Assembly (NCBI GenBank): GCA_025558095.1
Contig: JAIVFI010000038.1
Span: 1-64,000 of the forward strand
Source of the DNA: Hyaloraphidium curvatum
Lineage: Eukaryota > Monoblepharomycota > Hyaloraphidiomycetes > Hyaloraphidiales > Hyaloraphidiaceae
Length of the DNA: 64,000 nt
Direction: 5' to 3'
This document shows, piece by piece, positions 11,297 to 22,224 of this stretch (the first letter of the stretch is position 1; each line of letters starts with the position of its first letter). The translations under genes and the position numbers were made by a program. The notes under the pieces were generated by a model. The model saw only the letters and a program-made list of their open reading frames with translations, was not told where the DNA came from and made no database searches.

Positions 11297-14200
11297 ATGC
11301 GTATATCCCGGATCTCCCTCGCGGCGCTCGCGGCGGCCGGTGCCCTGTGCGGCGCGCTGCTCGCGGCGCCGGCGGCGGCGGCGCCGGCCAACTGCTACCC
11401 GACGGTGCCGCGGCGGGCCAAGCGCCAGCTCGGCGGCGTCTCCGTCGGCGCCTTCGAGCCCGAGCCCGCCTACGCCGGCAGGCAGGTCGGCGCGGCGACC
11501 ACCGTGTCGGCCGGCACGCCGGTGGTGACCGCCTGCGCGACGCTGGCGGTTTCGACCAACGGCCGGTGCGGCCGGTATGCCGGCGGGGCGAAATGCCCGG
11601 ACAACTTGTGCTGCTCTCGCTGGGGATACTGTCAAGACGATGGAGGCGATTCCGGTACGCTGAACCGCGAGTTCCGGCCCGGCCCCCCCCCCCGGCCGGC
11701 GTCGGCGGACCCGTGTTTGACCCCCTCTTCTCCTCCCCCCAAACACAGGCGAGGCCTGGTGCGGCGCCGGCTGCCAGGTCGGCTACGGCAAATGCCACAT
11801 CACCTACGAGCTCGAGCAGCGGCTGCCGACCTCCGTGTGCCCCACGGCGACGGAGCCCACCGCCTACACCCTCACCACTGTCTCCAACTCGGTCCCCGTC
11901 TACATGGCCTGCCCCACCCTCGAGGTGACCAACGACGGCCGCTGCGGCATCCAGGCCGGCGGCAAGAAGTGCCCCGAGGGGCTCTGCTGCTCCGAGTGGG
12001 GTTGGTGCCAGGTCGGTGACTTCCCGTCCGCGGGCCGCACGCATGTGACTGACTCTGCTGGTTGCGCAGGACGACGGCGACGACTCGGGCATCCCGTGGT
12101 GCGGCGGCGGCTGCCAGCTCGGCTACGGCAAATGCTTCGTCGGCTGCAAGCCCGTCCAGACCTCGTTCACCTGCCCCACCGGCCCCGTGGCCGCCCCGAC
12201 CCACGAGGCCGAGACCGACCCCAACGAGCCCACGCACACCGTCACCCGCGTCTCGCGCGGCACCCCGGTCTACAACGCATGCACCAACATCCCCATCTCG
12301 GACTCGGGCGTCTGCGGCTCGGTCAACGGCAAGCGCTGCGCACCCGGCCTGTGCTGCTCCCGCTGGGGCTTCTGCCAGGTAACCATGCGCCATCCGCATC
12401 CCCCGTGCGCTTTCGCTGACGTCCGATGCGCAGGACGACGGCGGCAACTCTGGCGAGGAATGGTGCGGCACCGGCTGCCAGCTCGGCTACGGAAAATGCT
12501 TCGTCGGCTCGGACCCCGTCCGCTCGGACTTCACCTGCCCCAGCGAGGCGCCCAAGGTCACCACCACCACCACGCGCACGCGCCGCCCCGGCCTCGGGTA
12601 CACCCGCACCACCATCACCGGCCCCCGCTCGACCGTGTCGGCCGGCACGCCCGTGTACCTCGCCTGCTCCAACTACGAGGTCACGGTCGACGGGTGCTGC
12701 GGCGTCAAGAACGGAAAGCGCTGCCGCCGCGGGTTCTGCTGCTCCGAGGCCGGTTTCTGCCAGGTGCGCATCCCTCGCCCCCGCATCCCCATGCGTGCGT
12801 TTTGTCTGACTATGGACGTCCCCGCAGGACGACGGCGGCAACTCGGGCGAGGACTGGTGCGGCGCCGGCTGCCAGCTCGGCTACGGCAAGTGCTTCGCCT
12901 CTGCGCAGCCCACAGCCACCTACGGCTGCGGCACCTCCCCCGACACCCCGACCCCGACACCCCTGGGCGTCTGCGCCGGCTCGGGCGGCACCGGGTTCGC
13001 CTGGTCCCCCGGCAACCCGTACTCGCCCTCGTCGGCCACCCGCTGGGGCATCATCATGGGCCCCCTCGAGCCGGGCAACTACTCGTCCGTGTTTGCCGTC
13101 GGCGCCTCGGCCTTCTCCAACGGCGACAACGCGACGTGCTCGTCCCCGGGCACCGGCGCCGCCGCGGGGGGCAAGAACTGCGGCGAGCTCATGGCCAGCG
13201 CCTACTTCGAGCTCACCACCGAGGGCATCGAAGTCACCTTTGCGCCCTTCCTCGGCAACTCCATCTCCGACGGCCACGTGCTCTACAGCTGCGACAAGGT
13301 GCGCCGCCCGTTGCCCCCCCGCAGTGCGCAGGCTGACCCCCCTTCCCCATGCAGCCCCCGGGCAACACCGCCCCCGGCCAGTACCCCATCGTCAGCGCCG
13401 GCAGCGGCACCCTCCCGTTCATCGTCTCCTCCACCGGCTCCTTCCCGAGCTGCGCGGGAGGGTATTACGTGCAGATCCACGCGAGCATCAGCGGCAAGGC
13501 GTGCCAGCTGCCGTCCGGGTACGTCGCGCCGACGGAGACGGCGAGCGCGGCGCCGGAGACCACGGATGCGGCGACGGGGACGAGCGCGGCGCCGGAGACT
13601 ACGGATGCGGCGACGGGGACGAGCGCGGCGCCGGAGACCACGGATGCGGCGACGGGGACGAGCGCGGTGCCGGCGACGACGGATGCGCCTGCAACGACGG
13701 ATGCCCCGGCAACGACCGATGCCCCGGCAACCACCGATGCCCCGCCGACCACCACGGATGCCCCGGCGACCACGGATGCCCCCGCCACGACGGATGCCGC
13801 CACCACCGACGCCCCCGCTACCACAAACGCCGCGACGACCGACGCGCCCGCCACCACGCCGGCGCCCGACAACACCGAGTCCGCGACGGGCACCTCCCCC
13901 GCGGCCGGCACCACCTCGGCCGCGCCGACGCAGGCCATGCCCAGCACCACCCCCGCGGCGTGCACCGGCGAGGAGACCAACTTCGGCTGGGCCCCGGGCG
14001 AGTGGTACTCGGGCGCCTCTTCAGGCTCGTGGGCCATCGTCATCTTCGTGCCCGCCGGCACCCCCGAGCGGGAGCTGCTCTACGCCGGCGGTGCCTCCGG
14101 GTTCGGGGACAACTCGTCGTGCTCCGCCCCCGGCGGGAACGTCCTGCCGGGCGAGAACGGCAACTGCGGCACACTCATGGCCACGGGCTCCTTTGTCATC

Positions 14201-14525
14201 TCGGGCACCACGCTGACGGTGAACATCGCGCCCTACCCGGGCGTTTCGGTCGGGGCCGCGCACGCGGACGTGCAGTGCAGCAACGTACGTACGCACCCCT
14301 TGTGCACATTGCAGTCCGCACGCTGACGCACCACATTCTCCGCAGCCCGGCCAGAGGAACAACCCGGGAGGATACAATGCCAACCCCACCGGCGTCAGCT
14401 TCCCGCAGAGCTCTTCATTCAGCTGGTCGCGCACGATCTCGTCGACGTGCGGCGGGAACGGGTACTACCTGCGGCTGCACGGGACCATGTCGGGCAGCGG
14501 GAACGGCTGCAGAAAGGTCGCGTGA
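11297..14525 (+). CDS. Secreted multi-CBM18 chitin-binding protein
   Basis: Exons 11297-11654, 11749-12011, 12070-12378, 12434-12763, 12828-13298, 13355-14284 and 14346-14525 are in phase and encode 946 residues. A signal peptide (residues 1-27) is followed by four hevein-type CBM18 modules, each with the pattern CG...C...(L/F)CCS..G(W/F/Y)CQ and then WCG.GCQ.GYGKC. After these come two copies of an unrecognised Gly/Ser/aromatic-rich domain of about 110-150 residues, separated by a Thr/Ala/Pro mucin-like linker. No catalytic domain is visible. CBM18 binds chitin or N-acetylglucosamine oligomers, so the protein likely acts at the cell wall or masks and binds chitin outside the cell. Introns fall after the CQ of modules 2-4, in phase 0, so modules are exon units. 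Confidence 0.88.
13530..13880 (+). repeat. Minisatellite coding a Thr/Ala/Pro mucin-like linker
   Basis: Three copies of a 39-bp unit (encoding TSAAPETTDAATG) are followed by many 12-18-bp units encoding (P)ATTDAP-type repeats, all in frame within the chitin-binding protein. Such Thr-rich linkers are typically O-mannosylated in fungi. Copy number is likely polymorphic. Confidence 0.9.
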
Positions 14526-14738
14526 ACCGCGTGAGGGGGCAAAGGCGGGGGTGATTGCAACTGTGTACATGCGAAAGCATTCCGTTCTGCAGTATAGACT
14601 TGGAAAACCGTGAACTTGGATGCGCCGAGCGCGGAGTTCGGACTTCTGTCTTTCGCGAACCCCCCCGGCCGCCGGAGACCCCAAATCTCTGCTCTTTCCC
14701 CCCTCCACCGCCGTCTCGGCCCCCCATCCGGTCCCGCC

Positions 14739-14939
14739 ATGCGCACCTCCGAGCTCGCCCTCCGCGCGGCCCACTCGGGGGACGTCTTTGAGCTCCGCGA
14801 GCTGCTCGCGCGCCACCCTGCGGCCGCCGAGGCGAGCGACGCCGAGGGCACGCCGGCGCTTGTCTGGGCGGCCATCACCGACCGCCCCGCCTGCGTGCGC
14901 GCCTTGCTGGTCTCCGCCACAAAGATGGTCACTATCTGA
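14739..14939 (+). CDS. Short ankyrin-repeat fragment
   Basis: The ORF of 66 residues opens like the larger ankyrin protein at 45-47 kb: a leading helix pair (ALRAAHSGDVFELRELLAR) and a second repeat with ALVWAAITDRPACVRALL. It then stops a few residues into what should be the third repeat. A complete ankyrin protein needs more repeats, so this is either a 5' remnant of a gene truncated at 14.93 kb or a gene whose further exons were not found. It is convergent with the metalloprotease gene, whose stop lies about 50 bp away, leaving no room for more coding sequence on this strand. Confidence 0.45.
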   Translation: MRTSELALRAAHSGDVFELRELLARHPAAAEASDAEGTPALVWAAITDRPACVRALLVSATKMVTI

Positions 14940-14991
14940 ACGATGTATTCGAGCGAGCGGTCGGAACGGAGCCTACCGAACCCGCGTCCCA

Positions 14992-16974
14992 CTAGCCTCG
15001 CAGTTCTGATCCGGCACCGTACCGCCTCGCGGGCAACGACCTGAACCCGCCCTCCATGCCCGGCCGGACTTGCATCCGCACCGGACCCGACCGCCTCCGC
15101 GGGGGTAACGATCCCGAACCGCCCCGTAACGGCGCGTTCCGGGGCTCGTCGCGGAGCTCTTCGAACCCGATGATCGCCGGACCGGCCGGTATCCCGCCCG
15201 AGGCCGAGCGGCGCGGGACGGAGTAGTAGCTCTCGGAATCTGAGTCCGAATCCGACGCGTGCGAACCCAGGGAGAGCGAACCCGATGCGGGCCTGTATGC
15301 GCCGGACGGAAGCATCTCCTGCTCCCGCATGACCCGCTCGGTGTACCGCGCCAGCTCGTCCGTCGTCCACATCGCGTCCGCCTGGGATGCGCGCAATGCG
15401 GATGAGGGGAGGGAGCGAGCGGCGGGATGCATGCTTCGCGCGGCGCGGGAGCGGGTGGGGGAGGAGGGAGAGGAGGTTTGGAGGAGGTTGCGGGGCATTC
15501 TGCTGGCGGGGAGGGACCGCGAGGCGGGGTGCATCGCCTGTGCCGGGGGAGGGTAGGCGGGATCGAGGGAGTACCGCGATGCGAGCGAGTCTGCTGATCC
15601 GGTGCGGGGGAGGAAGATATCCGGTGCCGGAAGGCGGCGCGAGGACGAGAGGGAGAGGGAGGTCTGGGATGAGGTAGATGACGGCGAGCGCGAGACGGTG
15701 AGGTGAGCCTGCGCGGGGACCGCCGGCGAAGGAAGGCGGTCGGGAGGCGGGGAGGGGGGGAGGAAGAAGGAGTCAAAGCTCGGCGTGCGGGCAGAGCGGA
15801 CGGATCCGACTTCCGGATCCCTGGCCTTGGGTGACTCGGCCGGGGCATCCCGCTTGTGTCTCCGCGATCGCACCACGAAGAGGCCGGCGACGAGCATCCC
15901 CAGGGCGACGGCGCCAGCGACGGCAATAAGCGCGATGGCCCAAACCGGCAGCGGCGCCGGCTGCGAACCCCCTTGCGCCTCGGTGGATCCGCCGACAAAG
16001 ACCGTCCCGCATGCCTCGGGGTCGGCGTCGCACGTGGTCCATCCCAGCGTCGAAAGCATAGCGGCCACGGGGGACGGTAGCTGCAACACGGGTCCCTGGT
16101 CAGTGTGGCGGAACACGCTTGAAGGCAGAGGTCCGCGCGGGGCGGTGCTTGCAAACAGGCCGTCCGGGGCGGTGGCGGAATCGGGGAGGTGCGAGAGGGA
16201 CCGGCCGTTCTGGAAGGGTTTGGCCGAGGTGTCGAGGGGAATCAGGATGCCGGAAGAGGCGGAGAAGGCCACGCCGCCGGGAGTCGTGGCAGATTCGTAG
16301 AGCTCGTGCGCGGCGGCGGCTTCGGAGGAGCCCCTGAATCCGTCCGGCCAGTTGTCCGCGGCAAAGTGCACGACCCTCTCCCAGGTCCGCGAAAGCAGGG
16401 TCCCCGTCGCGGTGTCCACGAGCCGCCCGTCAAAGGCGGTCAGGGGCGAGAATCCGGCAAACGAGGAGCCGTTGGCCGGCAGCGGCTCGGTGGTCAGGGT
16501 GCCCGGCAGCGTCGAGCGCAGGGAGGTGGCGGCGCCCAGTGCGTGCATGAGCTCGTGGAACAGCACGGCGTCGAGGTTCGGGGCGCCGTCCGTGCCCTCG
16601 CTGTTTGCCCCGTCCTCGCAGTGGAAACCCCCTGGGGGAACCCGCAGCGTCACGATTGCGTCCCATTTGGCGAGCACCTCGGCCGGGTAGTCCTTCAGCT
16701 GCCTCGCCAGCGCCTGCGGCAGCGGCAGCCCGCCGCCCGGCCCGGGCAGGAACAGCGGCACCGCGCACGCCGCCAGCGCGTCCGCCTCGCCGGGCAGCCC
16801 GCCGCCCCCGCCGGCCGAAACGACGAGACGGACGAGCAGATCGCGGCGAAGGAGCACCGCCGCCCCCAGGGAGCGCGAGGCACGGCCCAGCGCCGCGAGC
16901 ACCCGGCCGCATTCGGCAGCGCCAGCCGCCGCGCTGTCGCAGTCGACGTCCCACAGCAGCCGGCCGCGGGTCAT
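14992..16974 (-). CDS. Membrane-anchored HExxH metallopeptidase-like protein
   Basis: A single open frame of 660 residues. Residues about 135-150 carry FHELMHALG, the HExxHxxG zinc-binding and catalytic motif of metzincin-type proteases. A predicted membrane helix lies at about 343-368 (AIALIAVAGAVALGMLVAGL) and is followed by a basic stop-transfer stretch (RSRRHKR). The remaining 290 residues form a Ser/Pro/Arg-rich, probably disordered cytosolic tail. With the protease domain N-terminal to the helix, a type I topology and a secreted-face active site are expected. However, no signal peptide follows ATG 16974; an unrecognised 5' exon may supply it. The lack of introns in nearly 2 kb is unusual here. 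Substrates are unknown. Confidence 0.75.
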   Translation of the reverse strand: MTRGRLLWDVDCDSAAAGAAECGRVLAALGRASRSLGAAVLLRRDLLVRLVVSAGGGGGLPGEADALAACAVPLFLPGPGGGLPLPQALARQLKDYPAEVLAKWDAIVTLRVPPGGFHCEDGANSEGTDGAPNLDAVLFHELMHALGAATSLRSTLPGTLTTEPLPANGSSFAGFSPLTAFDGRLVDTATGTLLSRTWERVVHFAADNWPDGFRGSSEAAAAHELYESATTPGGVAFSASSGILIPLDTSAKPFQNGRSLSHLPDSATAPDGLFASTAPRGPLPSSVFRHTDQGPVLQLPSPVAAMLSTLGWTTCDADPEACGTVFVGGSTEAQGGSQPAPLPVWAIALIAVAGAVALGMLVAGLFVVRSRRHKRDAPAESPKARDPEVGSVRSARTPSFDSFFLPPSPPPDRLPSPAVPAQAHLTVSRSPSSTSSQTSLSLSSSRRLPAPDIFLPRTGSADSLASRYSLDPAYPPPAQAMHPASRSLPASRMPRNLLQTSSPSSPTRSRAARSMHPAARSLPSSALRASQADAMWTTDELARYTERVMREQEMLPSGAYRPASGSLSLGSHASDSDSDSESYYSVPRRSASGGIPAGPAIIGFEELRDEPRNAPLRGGSGSLPPRRRSGPVRMQVRPGMEGGFRSLPARRYGAGSELRG

Positions 16975-17413
16975 GGTTTTGATCGAATGGGAAATACGAT
17001 ATGATGCCCGCCAGAGCAGCAGGGCAACTGGGCGTCGAACATAGTGTGATTCGTGGTGATTCGCGAGATGAGCAATGTGCGCCCCTCGATGACGTTTCGT
17101 TTCCAGGTCCCTAGATTAGAACGCTTCCATCGCGGTGCCGTCCGTGCACGGCATGCATTGAATGTGTTCGGATGATATTGCCTTCGTCTTGTTGTCCCAT
17201 TATCGCACTGGTCGGCCACGTTCTGCGGCGCGGCCGCTGGCGGACGGCGACGCAGTCCAGGCTTGCCTGGCCGACCTATCCCACAGGCTGAAAGCGGCAA
17301 GCAGAAGCCAAGATTGAATCCAAATCTGCCTACATGTCTGTCTCCCTACATCGCCATCTTCACCAGGTTACTTAGCCAACGCCAAACCCAATCAAATAAA
17401 CCCCGTCCCCTGC
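16975..17413. other. Intergenic region, nothing recognised
   Basis: 439 bp of lower GC content between the metalloprotease and the 3' end of the antiporter gene. It should hold the protease promoter and perhaps an unfound first exon with a signal peptide; none was recognised. Confidence 0.4.
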
Positions 17414-20350
17414 TTAGATCTTGATGGTTGTCGCAGGCTCGGTGGCAGCCTCCGAGACCGTCTCGGCAGCGACCGTCGCACCCTCCCCGGGCACCTCGAG
17501 CGTCGGCTTCCTCTCCGCCGTCCCCGACACGGACTGACGCCCCATCGACCCCGAAACCGACGCCCTCCTGATCTCCTCCGACACCCTCTGCGGGCCCACG
17601 GGGACCACCGCGTCGTGCTCCAGGTACTTCTCCACCGTGTCCCCGTACGCCTGTTCCACGGTTAGCACCGGCGCCACCACCGGCTTCCCGTCGGCGTCGA
17701 CCGCGACGGCCTTGCCGTCGGCGGCCTCGACCGCGGCCTCGGTCCCGGGCGCGGCGCCGGGCTTGTTCTTGCCGAACCGGGCGAGCATCCGCGTCAGGGG
17801 CTCGAACTTGTCCGGCTTGTCGGACATGACGGGGGTGCCGAGGAGCCAAACCAGGGCGCCAATTACGGGGAAGCCGATCAGCAGCCCGGCGTACTGCGGG
17901 TAGGCTAGACGCGGGGTGAGAGGGAGATCAAAAGCCGGGTGCCCCATCTACCCACCGTGGAAACCGACGGGCACCAGCCCGACAAGGATGGCGAGGATCG
18001 CGCAGGTCACGGCGTACGGCAGCTGCGTCGCCACGTGGGCGTGCACGCTGACCTGCGACGCGAGGGCAGACAGGATCGACGTGTCCGAGATGGGGCTGCA
18101 CTGGTCGCCGAAGATGGAGCCGCTGAGGATGGCGGCGGCGGTGTCGACGATGGCGACGTGCTGCCACTCGGCCGGGGCAAGGGACCAGGCGAGAGGGATG
18201 GCGAGGGGGAAGACAATCGACTAGAAATGGGGAGGTATCAGATACGGCGCGAATCGAGGTCCAAGGAATGACGCACCATCGTGCCCCACGACGTGCCGGT
18301 GCAGAACGAGATCAGGCAGCACAGCACGAAGATGAGCGCCGGCAGCCCGCGGTAGTCCAACCCCCCGCCTGAAGCCGCCGACACGATCCACGTCGCGGTG
18401 CCGAGGTCGTCGATGGCGCCCGAGATGGACCAGGCGAGGATCAGGACAAGGAGGGCCTCGATGATGCCGCGGATGCCCTGCAGCCAGGTGTTGATCGCCT
18501 CGCGGAAGGTCATGAGTTTGAGGATGCGGTACTGGATCGTGGCCACGAGCGCGCCGAGGAAGCAGCCGTAGTTGAGCGCGGCGTACGAGTCGCCGTTGCC
18601 GGTCATGTTGGACGCGGTGATAGGGAGGCCCTGATCCAGGGAGCTGTAGTAGCCCGTGAGGAAGAGGGTGATGATGATGGTCGCGATGGTCACAAAGAAG
18701 GGGATGACGGCGTTGATCCAGTGCGGGGGCTTGCCGCCGTGCTTCTCGGGTTCGTACTCTAGTGGCGCGGGGGGCGTCAGGGCCGGATCAGACGCCCTCC
18801 CAACGGGGACCCACCCTCAAAGTGCGCGGCACCGGCGGCGACCATCTGCGACGGGGGCTGGAGCTGGTGGAGGTTCATGGCGCGCCTCTCGGCCGCGAGC
18901 ATCGGCCCGTAGTCCCTCTTCCAGAGCAGCGCGACGGGGATGAAGAAGAGCATGAACCAGCTGGACAGCGCGGCGGGACATAGGCAATCAGCCCAAGCCG
19001 TGCGTGTGTGTATCAGTCACAACTCACGGGAAGAACCGGCCGGGGATGGTGGCCAGCAGGGTGTTGAACGGGTCGGATGTGTCGCCGACGGCCGCCATAG
19101 ATTCAGCCAGAAGCGAGAGCTCAAAGCCGACCCACGAGGTCAGGGGGACGATGGAGGCGGGCCCGGCCGAGGTGGTGTGAGTGATGAATGCGAGCTTCTC
19201 GCGCGAGACAAAGTGCGAGTCCGTGATGGGTCGGGATTGGGAACCAACGATGAGGCAGCTGGCGTAGTCTGCGGACGGCGGAGATCAGCGGCCGGGTATG
19301 AGTGGCGCTGGTCTTTCACCGCACCGTCGAAGAAGATCACCCAGCCGAGGGCATAGGCGAGCCACTGCGCCGACCAGCGGGACTTGGCGCCCTTCGTGAT
19401 GGCCTGCGCGAGCCCGGCAGCGCCGCCCGACTTTTGGACCAGCGCGATCAGAGAGGCGATCCTGTCGGGAGACGATGGTGAGATGCAATGAGTGATCCCT
19501 TCGGCCGGTTGTCCACACCAGAAGGTGAAGAGGATGATGGACGCCCTGCTCTTGTTGGCGATGGCGTTGACCATGTAGGTGTCGAGCATGCGCTCGAAGC
19601 CGATGATGGGGTTGTAGTCTGGAATCATGTGTTACTTGGCTCGCGGTCTAACAGTCGCGATCAACTCACTGTTGACTGTGGGGCCGCAAGGATCCCGGAA
19701 GAGGGAATCACGAGTCAGATCACGACAATGCGGCGCAAGAAAGGACACCCGCTGAACATCGCGCAGAGGAACACGCCGAACAGCAGGCTGATCATGACCT
19801 CCTTTGTCCAGAAGGCCAGGATGAGCACAATGATGATGGGGATGATGGTGACCCCGCCGGGCATGACCTGGGCGATGTAGAGGGCGGTGGAGTCGCCGAC
19901 GATGACGTTGATGTTGTTCCATCTGCCGGGCGGAGGGACGGGGTGATCAGTTGCGAGTCCGGGTCCAGGGGCCGAGCCCGCCACCCACCCGTTGCCGTAG
20001 AGCACAACGTCGAAGGAGAAATCGGGCGCCAGGGCGCCGTCCGAGTTCGTGCGCTCAAAGGTGCCGTTGGAGATGGGCGTGCCATCGGTGAACGCGACCG
20101 AGTATGGAACCGGACCCGTGGCGGCGGCCGACTCGGGCGTCCACTCGAGCACGGCGGTGACGGAGCACGGTGCGCCGTTGAGGCAGACCTTGGGGCCCTT
20201 TGTCTCGACGATGGCCGGCAGCGCGCCGAGCTGGCGGACGACGACGGCGGCGGCGCGGCGGGCGGGCTTCGCGGCGGCGGCGGGGGAGGCGAGCAGCGCG
20301 GCGAGGAGCAGCGCGCCCAGGAGGAGGCGCATCGTGCGGGAGCGCGCCAT
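17414..20350 (-). CDS. NhaC-family Na+/H+ antiporter-like transporter
   Basis: Ten exons close in phase to 799 residues: 20350-19989, 19922-19753, 19675-19670, 19618-19519, 19461-19325, 19268-19028, 18960-18815, 18758-18277, 18220-17956 and 17904-17414. The protein begins with a signal peptide (residues 1-27) and a luminal region of about 100 residues. Then come about a dozen hydrophobic helices typical of the NhaC antiporter family, including the conserved FWTKEVMISLLFG, GTSWGT and GDQCSPISDTS blocks. The last exon encodes a hydrophilic cytosolic tail. NhaC proteins exchange Na+ for H+, and related members carry organic anions, so the ion is uncertain. The 6-nt exon 19675-19670 and the GC donor at 19752 are inferred, because they restore frame and an aromatic/Asn motif before the NPIIGF helix. 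Confidence 0.82.
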
Positions 20351-20914
20351 CGCGTGCAGGCGGACGGCAGGACCGGGAGAGCAGGCCTGAATCGCCGCAG
20401 GGATCGGGAACAGTGCGCAACACCAACCGTCAGCCAGCTGCGCTTTCCGATCCGATCCAGCACCCGTACCCCTCGCAACGGCAATCGAGGCTCGAACGTG
20501 GCGCTGGCGTAGCTACGGATGCTCGCGGAGCGGGGGGAGGATGGGAAATGTGGCCCCCGTTTTATGGAAACAACCTCGAGCTAGGAAATCAATGGTGTCG
20601 GCTCGTCCTGCCGCCGTTGGGCGCCCTTGCGCAGCGACCGGGAACCGACTCTACGTCGCTCACGGTCGGCCAAAGGCGGACGATGACACGAGGAAAAGGC
20701 ATGCGGAATGGATCCGCAGCCCCGGGTGCGTGCCGATCTGGCGTCTGGATTTGTCGGGAAGTCCCAGGCTCCATGTGACGGAAGGCGGCACAATGCTGTG
20801 CCGAGATAAGCGACGTCCCCGCCGCTACAAAGGCACAAAGCCACTACGAAAGAACTCTTCCTCCATTCAGAATGCGCACTAGATTGCCGAAAACATGCAC
20901 GATCTCCCTCTCAC
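20351..20914. other. Intergenic region, nothing recognised
   Basis: 564 bp holding the antiporter promoter and the 3' flank of the acidic secreted protein. Both-strand frames here lack domains. Confidence 0.4.
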
Positions 20915-21917
20915 TTAAACCTCCACGACCTCCACCTCGCCTTTCTTCTTGATTTCCGCCAGCAGATACTCCCATTTTGCCCTGCGCTCCTCGCGCTTCT
21001 TCTCCCTCTCGGCCCTCTTCTTCTCCTTCTCCGCCCTGTCTGCGGCCTTCAGCTTGTCCCTCGCGGCGCGCTCCTCCATGCACCCCTCGAACTTCTCCTT
21101 CAGGATCTCGAGCTTCTTCTTCAGGCTGCGGTTCCACCCCACAGCGTAGAAGTACGCCGTCCGCTGACCGTCGAATTTGAACTGCTCGATCGTCACCTGC
21201 GTGCGCGTGACCTTTTCGCCCGACTCCTCCGCGGCGCGCTCAAAGTCCCTGACGCTGGCGATGACGAACTCGTCGTAGTCGTTCTTGGCCGCCTGAATTC
21301 CTTTGTTGACGAAGTCGGACTGCACTGGGGTGAGCTCCATGTTGACGTTGAGCGTGCCTCCGAGGTAGATGCCGTCGTCGCCATCGTTGTCGTCCCCATC
21401 CTCGTCATCCCCATCCTGGCCCTGATCGACCGCATCCTCGATCCCGTCGTCATCTTCCGCATCGTCGTCCGCATCGTTGTCCCTCTTTACCCGCCGCTTG
21501 GGCGGGCACCCGTCGTCCCTGAGGCAGAACTGAGTAAAGTCCCCCCAGATCACCGCGATCCGCCCCTTGCCCCCCTCGGGCGTCCACAGGCGGCACCTCT
21601 TGCTCCTGATCTCCTTCTTGAGCGCGTCAACTGCGCCCTGTATGATGCGGTTTTCGGCGCGGACCTGGCGGGTGCCGCGCCGGACCGCTTCCCGCGCGCG
21701 GCGGTAGGCCGCCGCCCACCGGAAGTTGCTCCACCCTTCGGGCCGGGACTCGCCGATGGCACCCCATGAACGGAACAGCGCGGAGGACGGCGCGGGGGAG
21801 GAGAGGAGGAGGGCAAGGACGAGGAGGGCGAGGGACGCGGCGGTGCGGCCTGCGGCGGGGGGCAATCAGGCGCCGCGCCGGCCTGCGGACAAATGGCGGG
21901 GGCCTACCGAGCTCCAT
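20915..21917 (-). CDS. Secreted or ER acidic protein of unknown function
   Basis: Exon 1 is only 10 nt (21917-21908, ATG plus three residues), followed by a 58-nt GTAGGC...CAG intron and exon 2 (21849-20915), giving 314 residues. This start was chosen because the long frame has no ATG before its hydrophobic segment and a stop lies just upstream, while the splice supplies both. Residues 1-30 form a clear signal peptide ending near SSALF. The middle has an Asp-rich tract (about 25 acidic residues), and the C-terminus is a Lys/Glu/Arg-rich helix predicted to be a coiled coil. No family was recognised; Asp-rich secreted proteins often bind calcium, which is a guess here. Confidence 0.7.
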
Positions 21918-22224
21918 CTGGCGTGGCCGCGTGGCCTGTCGGGGGAAAGCAGCGGTACGGGGAAGGAGGGGAGGGTAACAGGCTGCCAGATTTTTCAGGC
22001 CTCCGGACCCGGTTTTGCCCCACGCGACAACCCCCCGCACCCCTGACCTCCGCAAGCCGGTCTACCCACTACTGCGGACGTACATGCAGGCCTGAGCGCG
22101 CCCTCGAGGATCGAGGATCTCGAGTCGCGCATCCGGCTTGACACAGCAGTTCATCTGTGAGATGGTATCTATAATCGGTTTACATTGCTCGACGAGGGCT
22201 GGCCGAGCACTTCCGCGCTCCATC

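Noticed and set aside
10273-11928. 551-codon plus-strand open frame running into the chitin-binding gene
   Set aside because: Pro/Arg/Ser-rich without domain; overlaps the signal peptide and first CBM18 module of the real gene in another frame.
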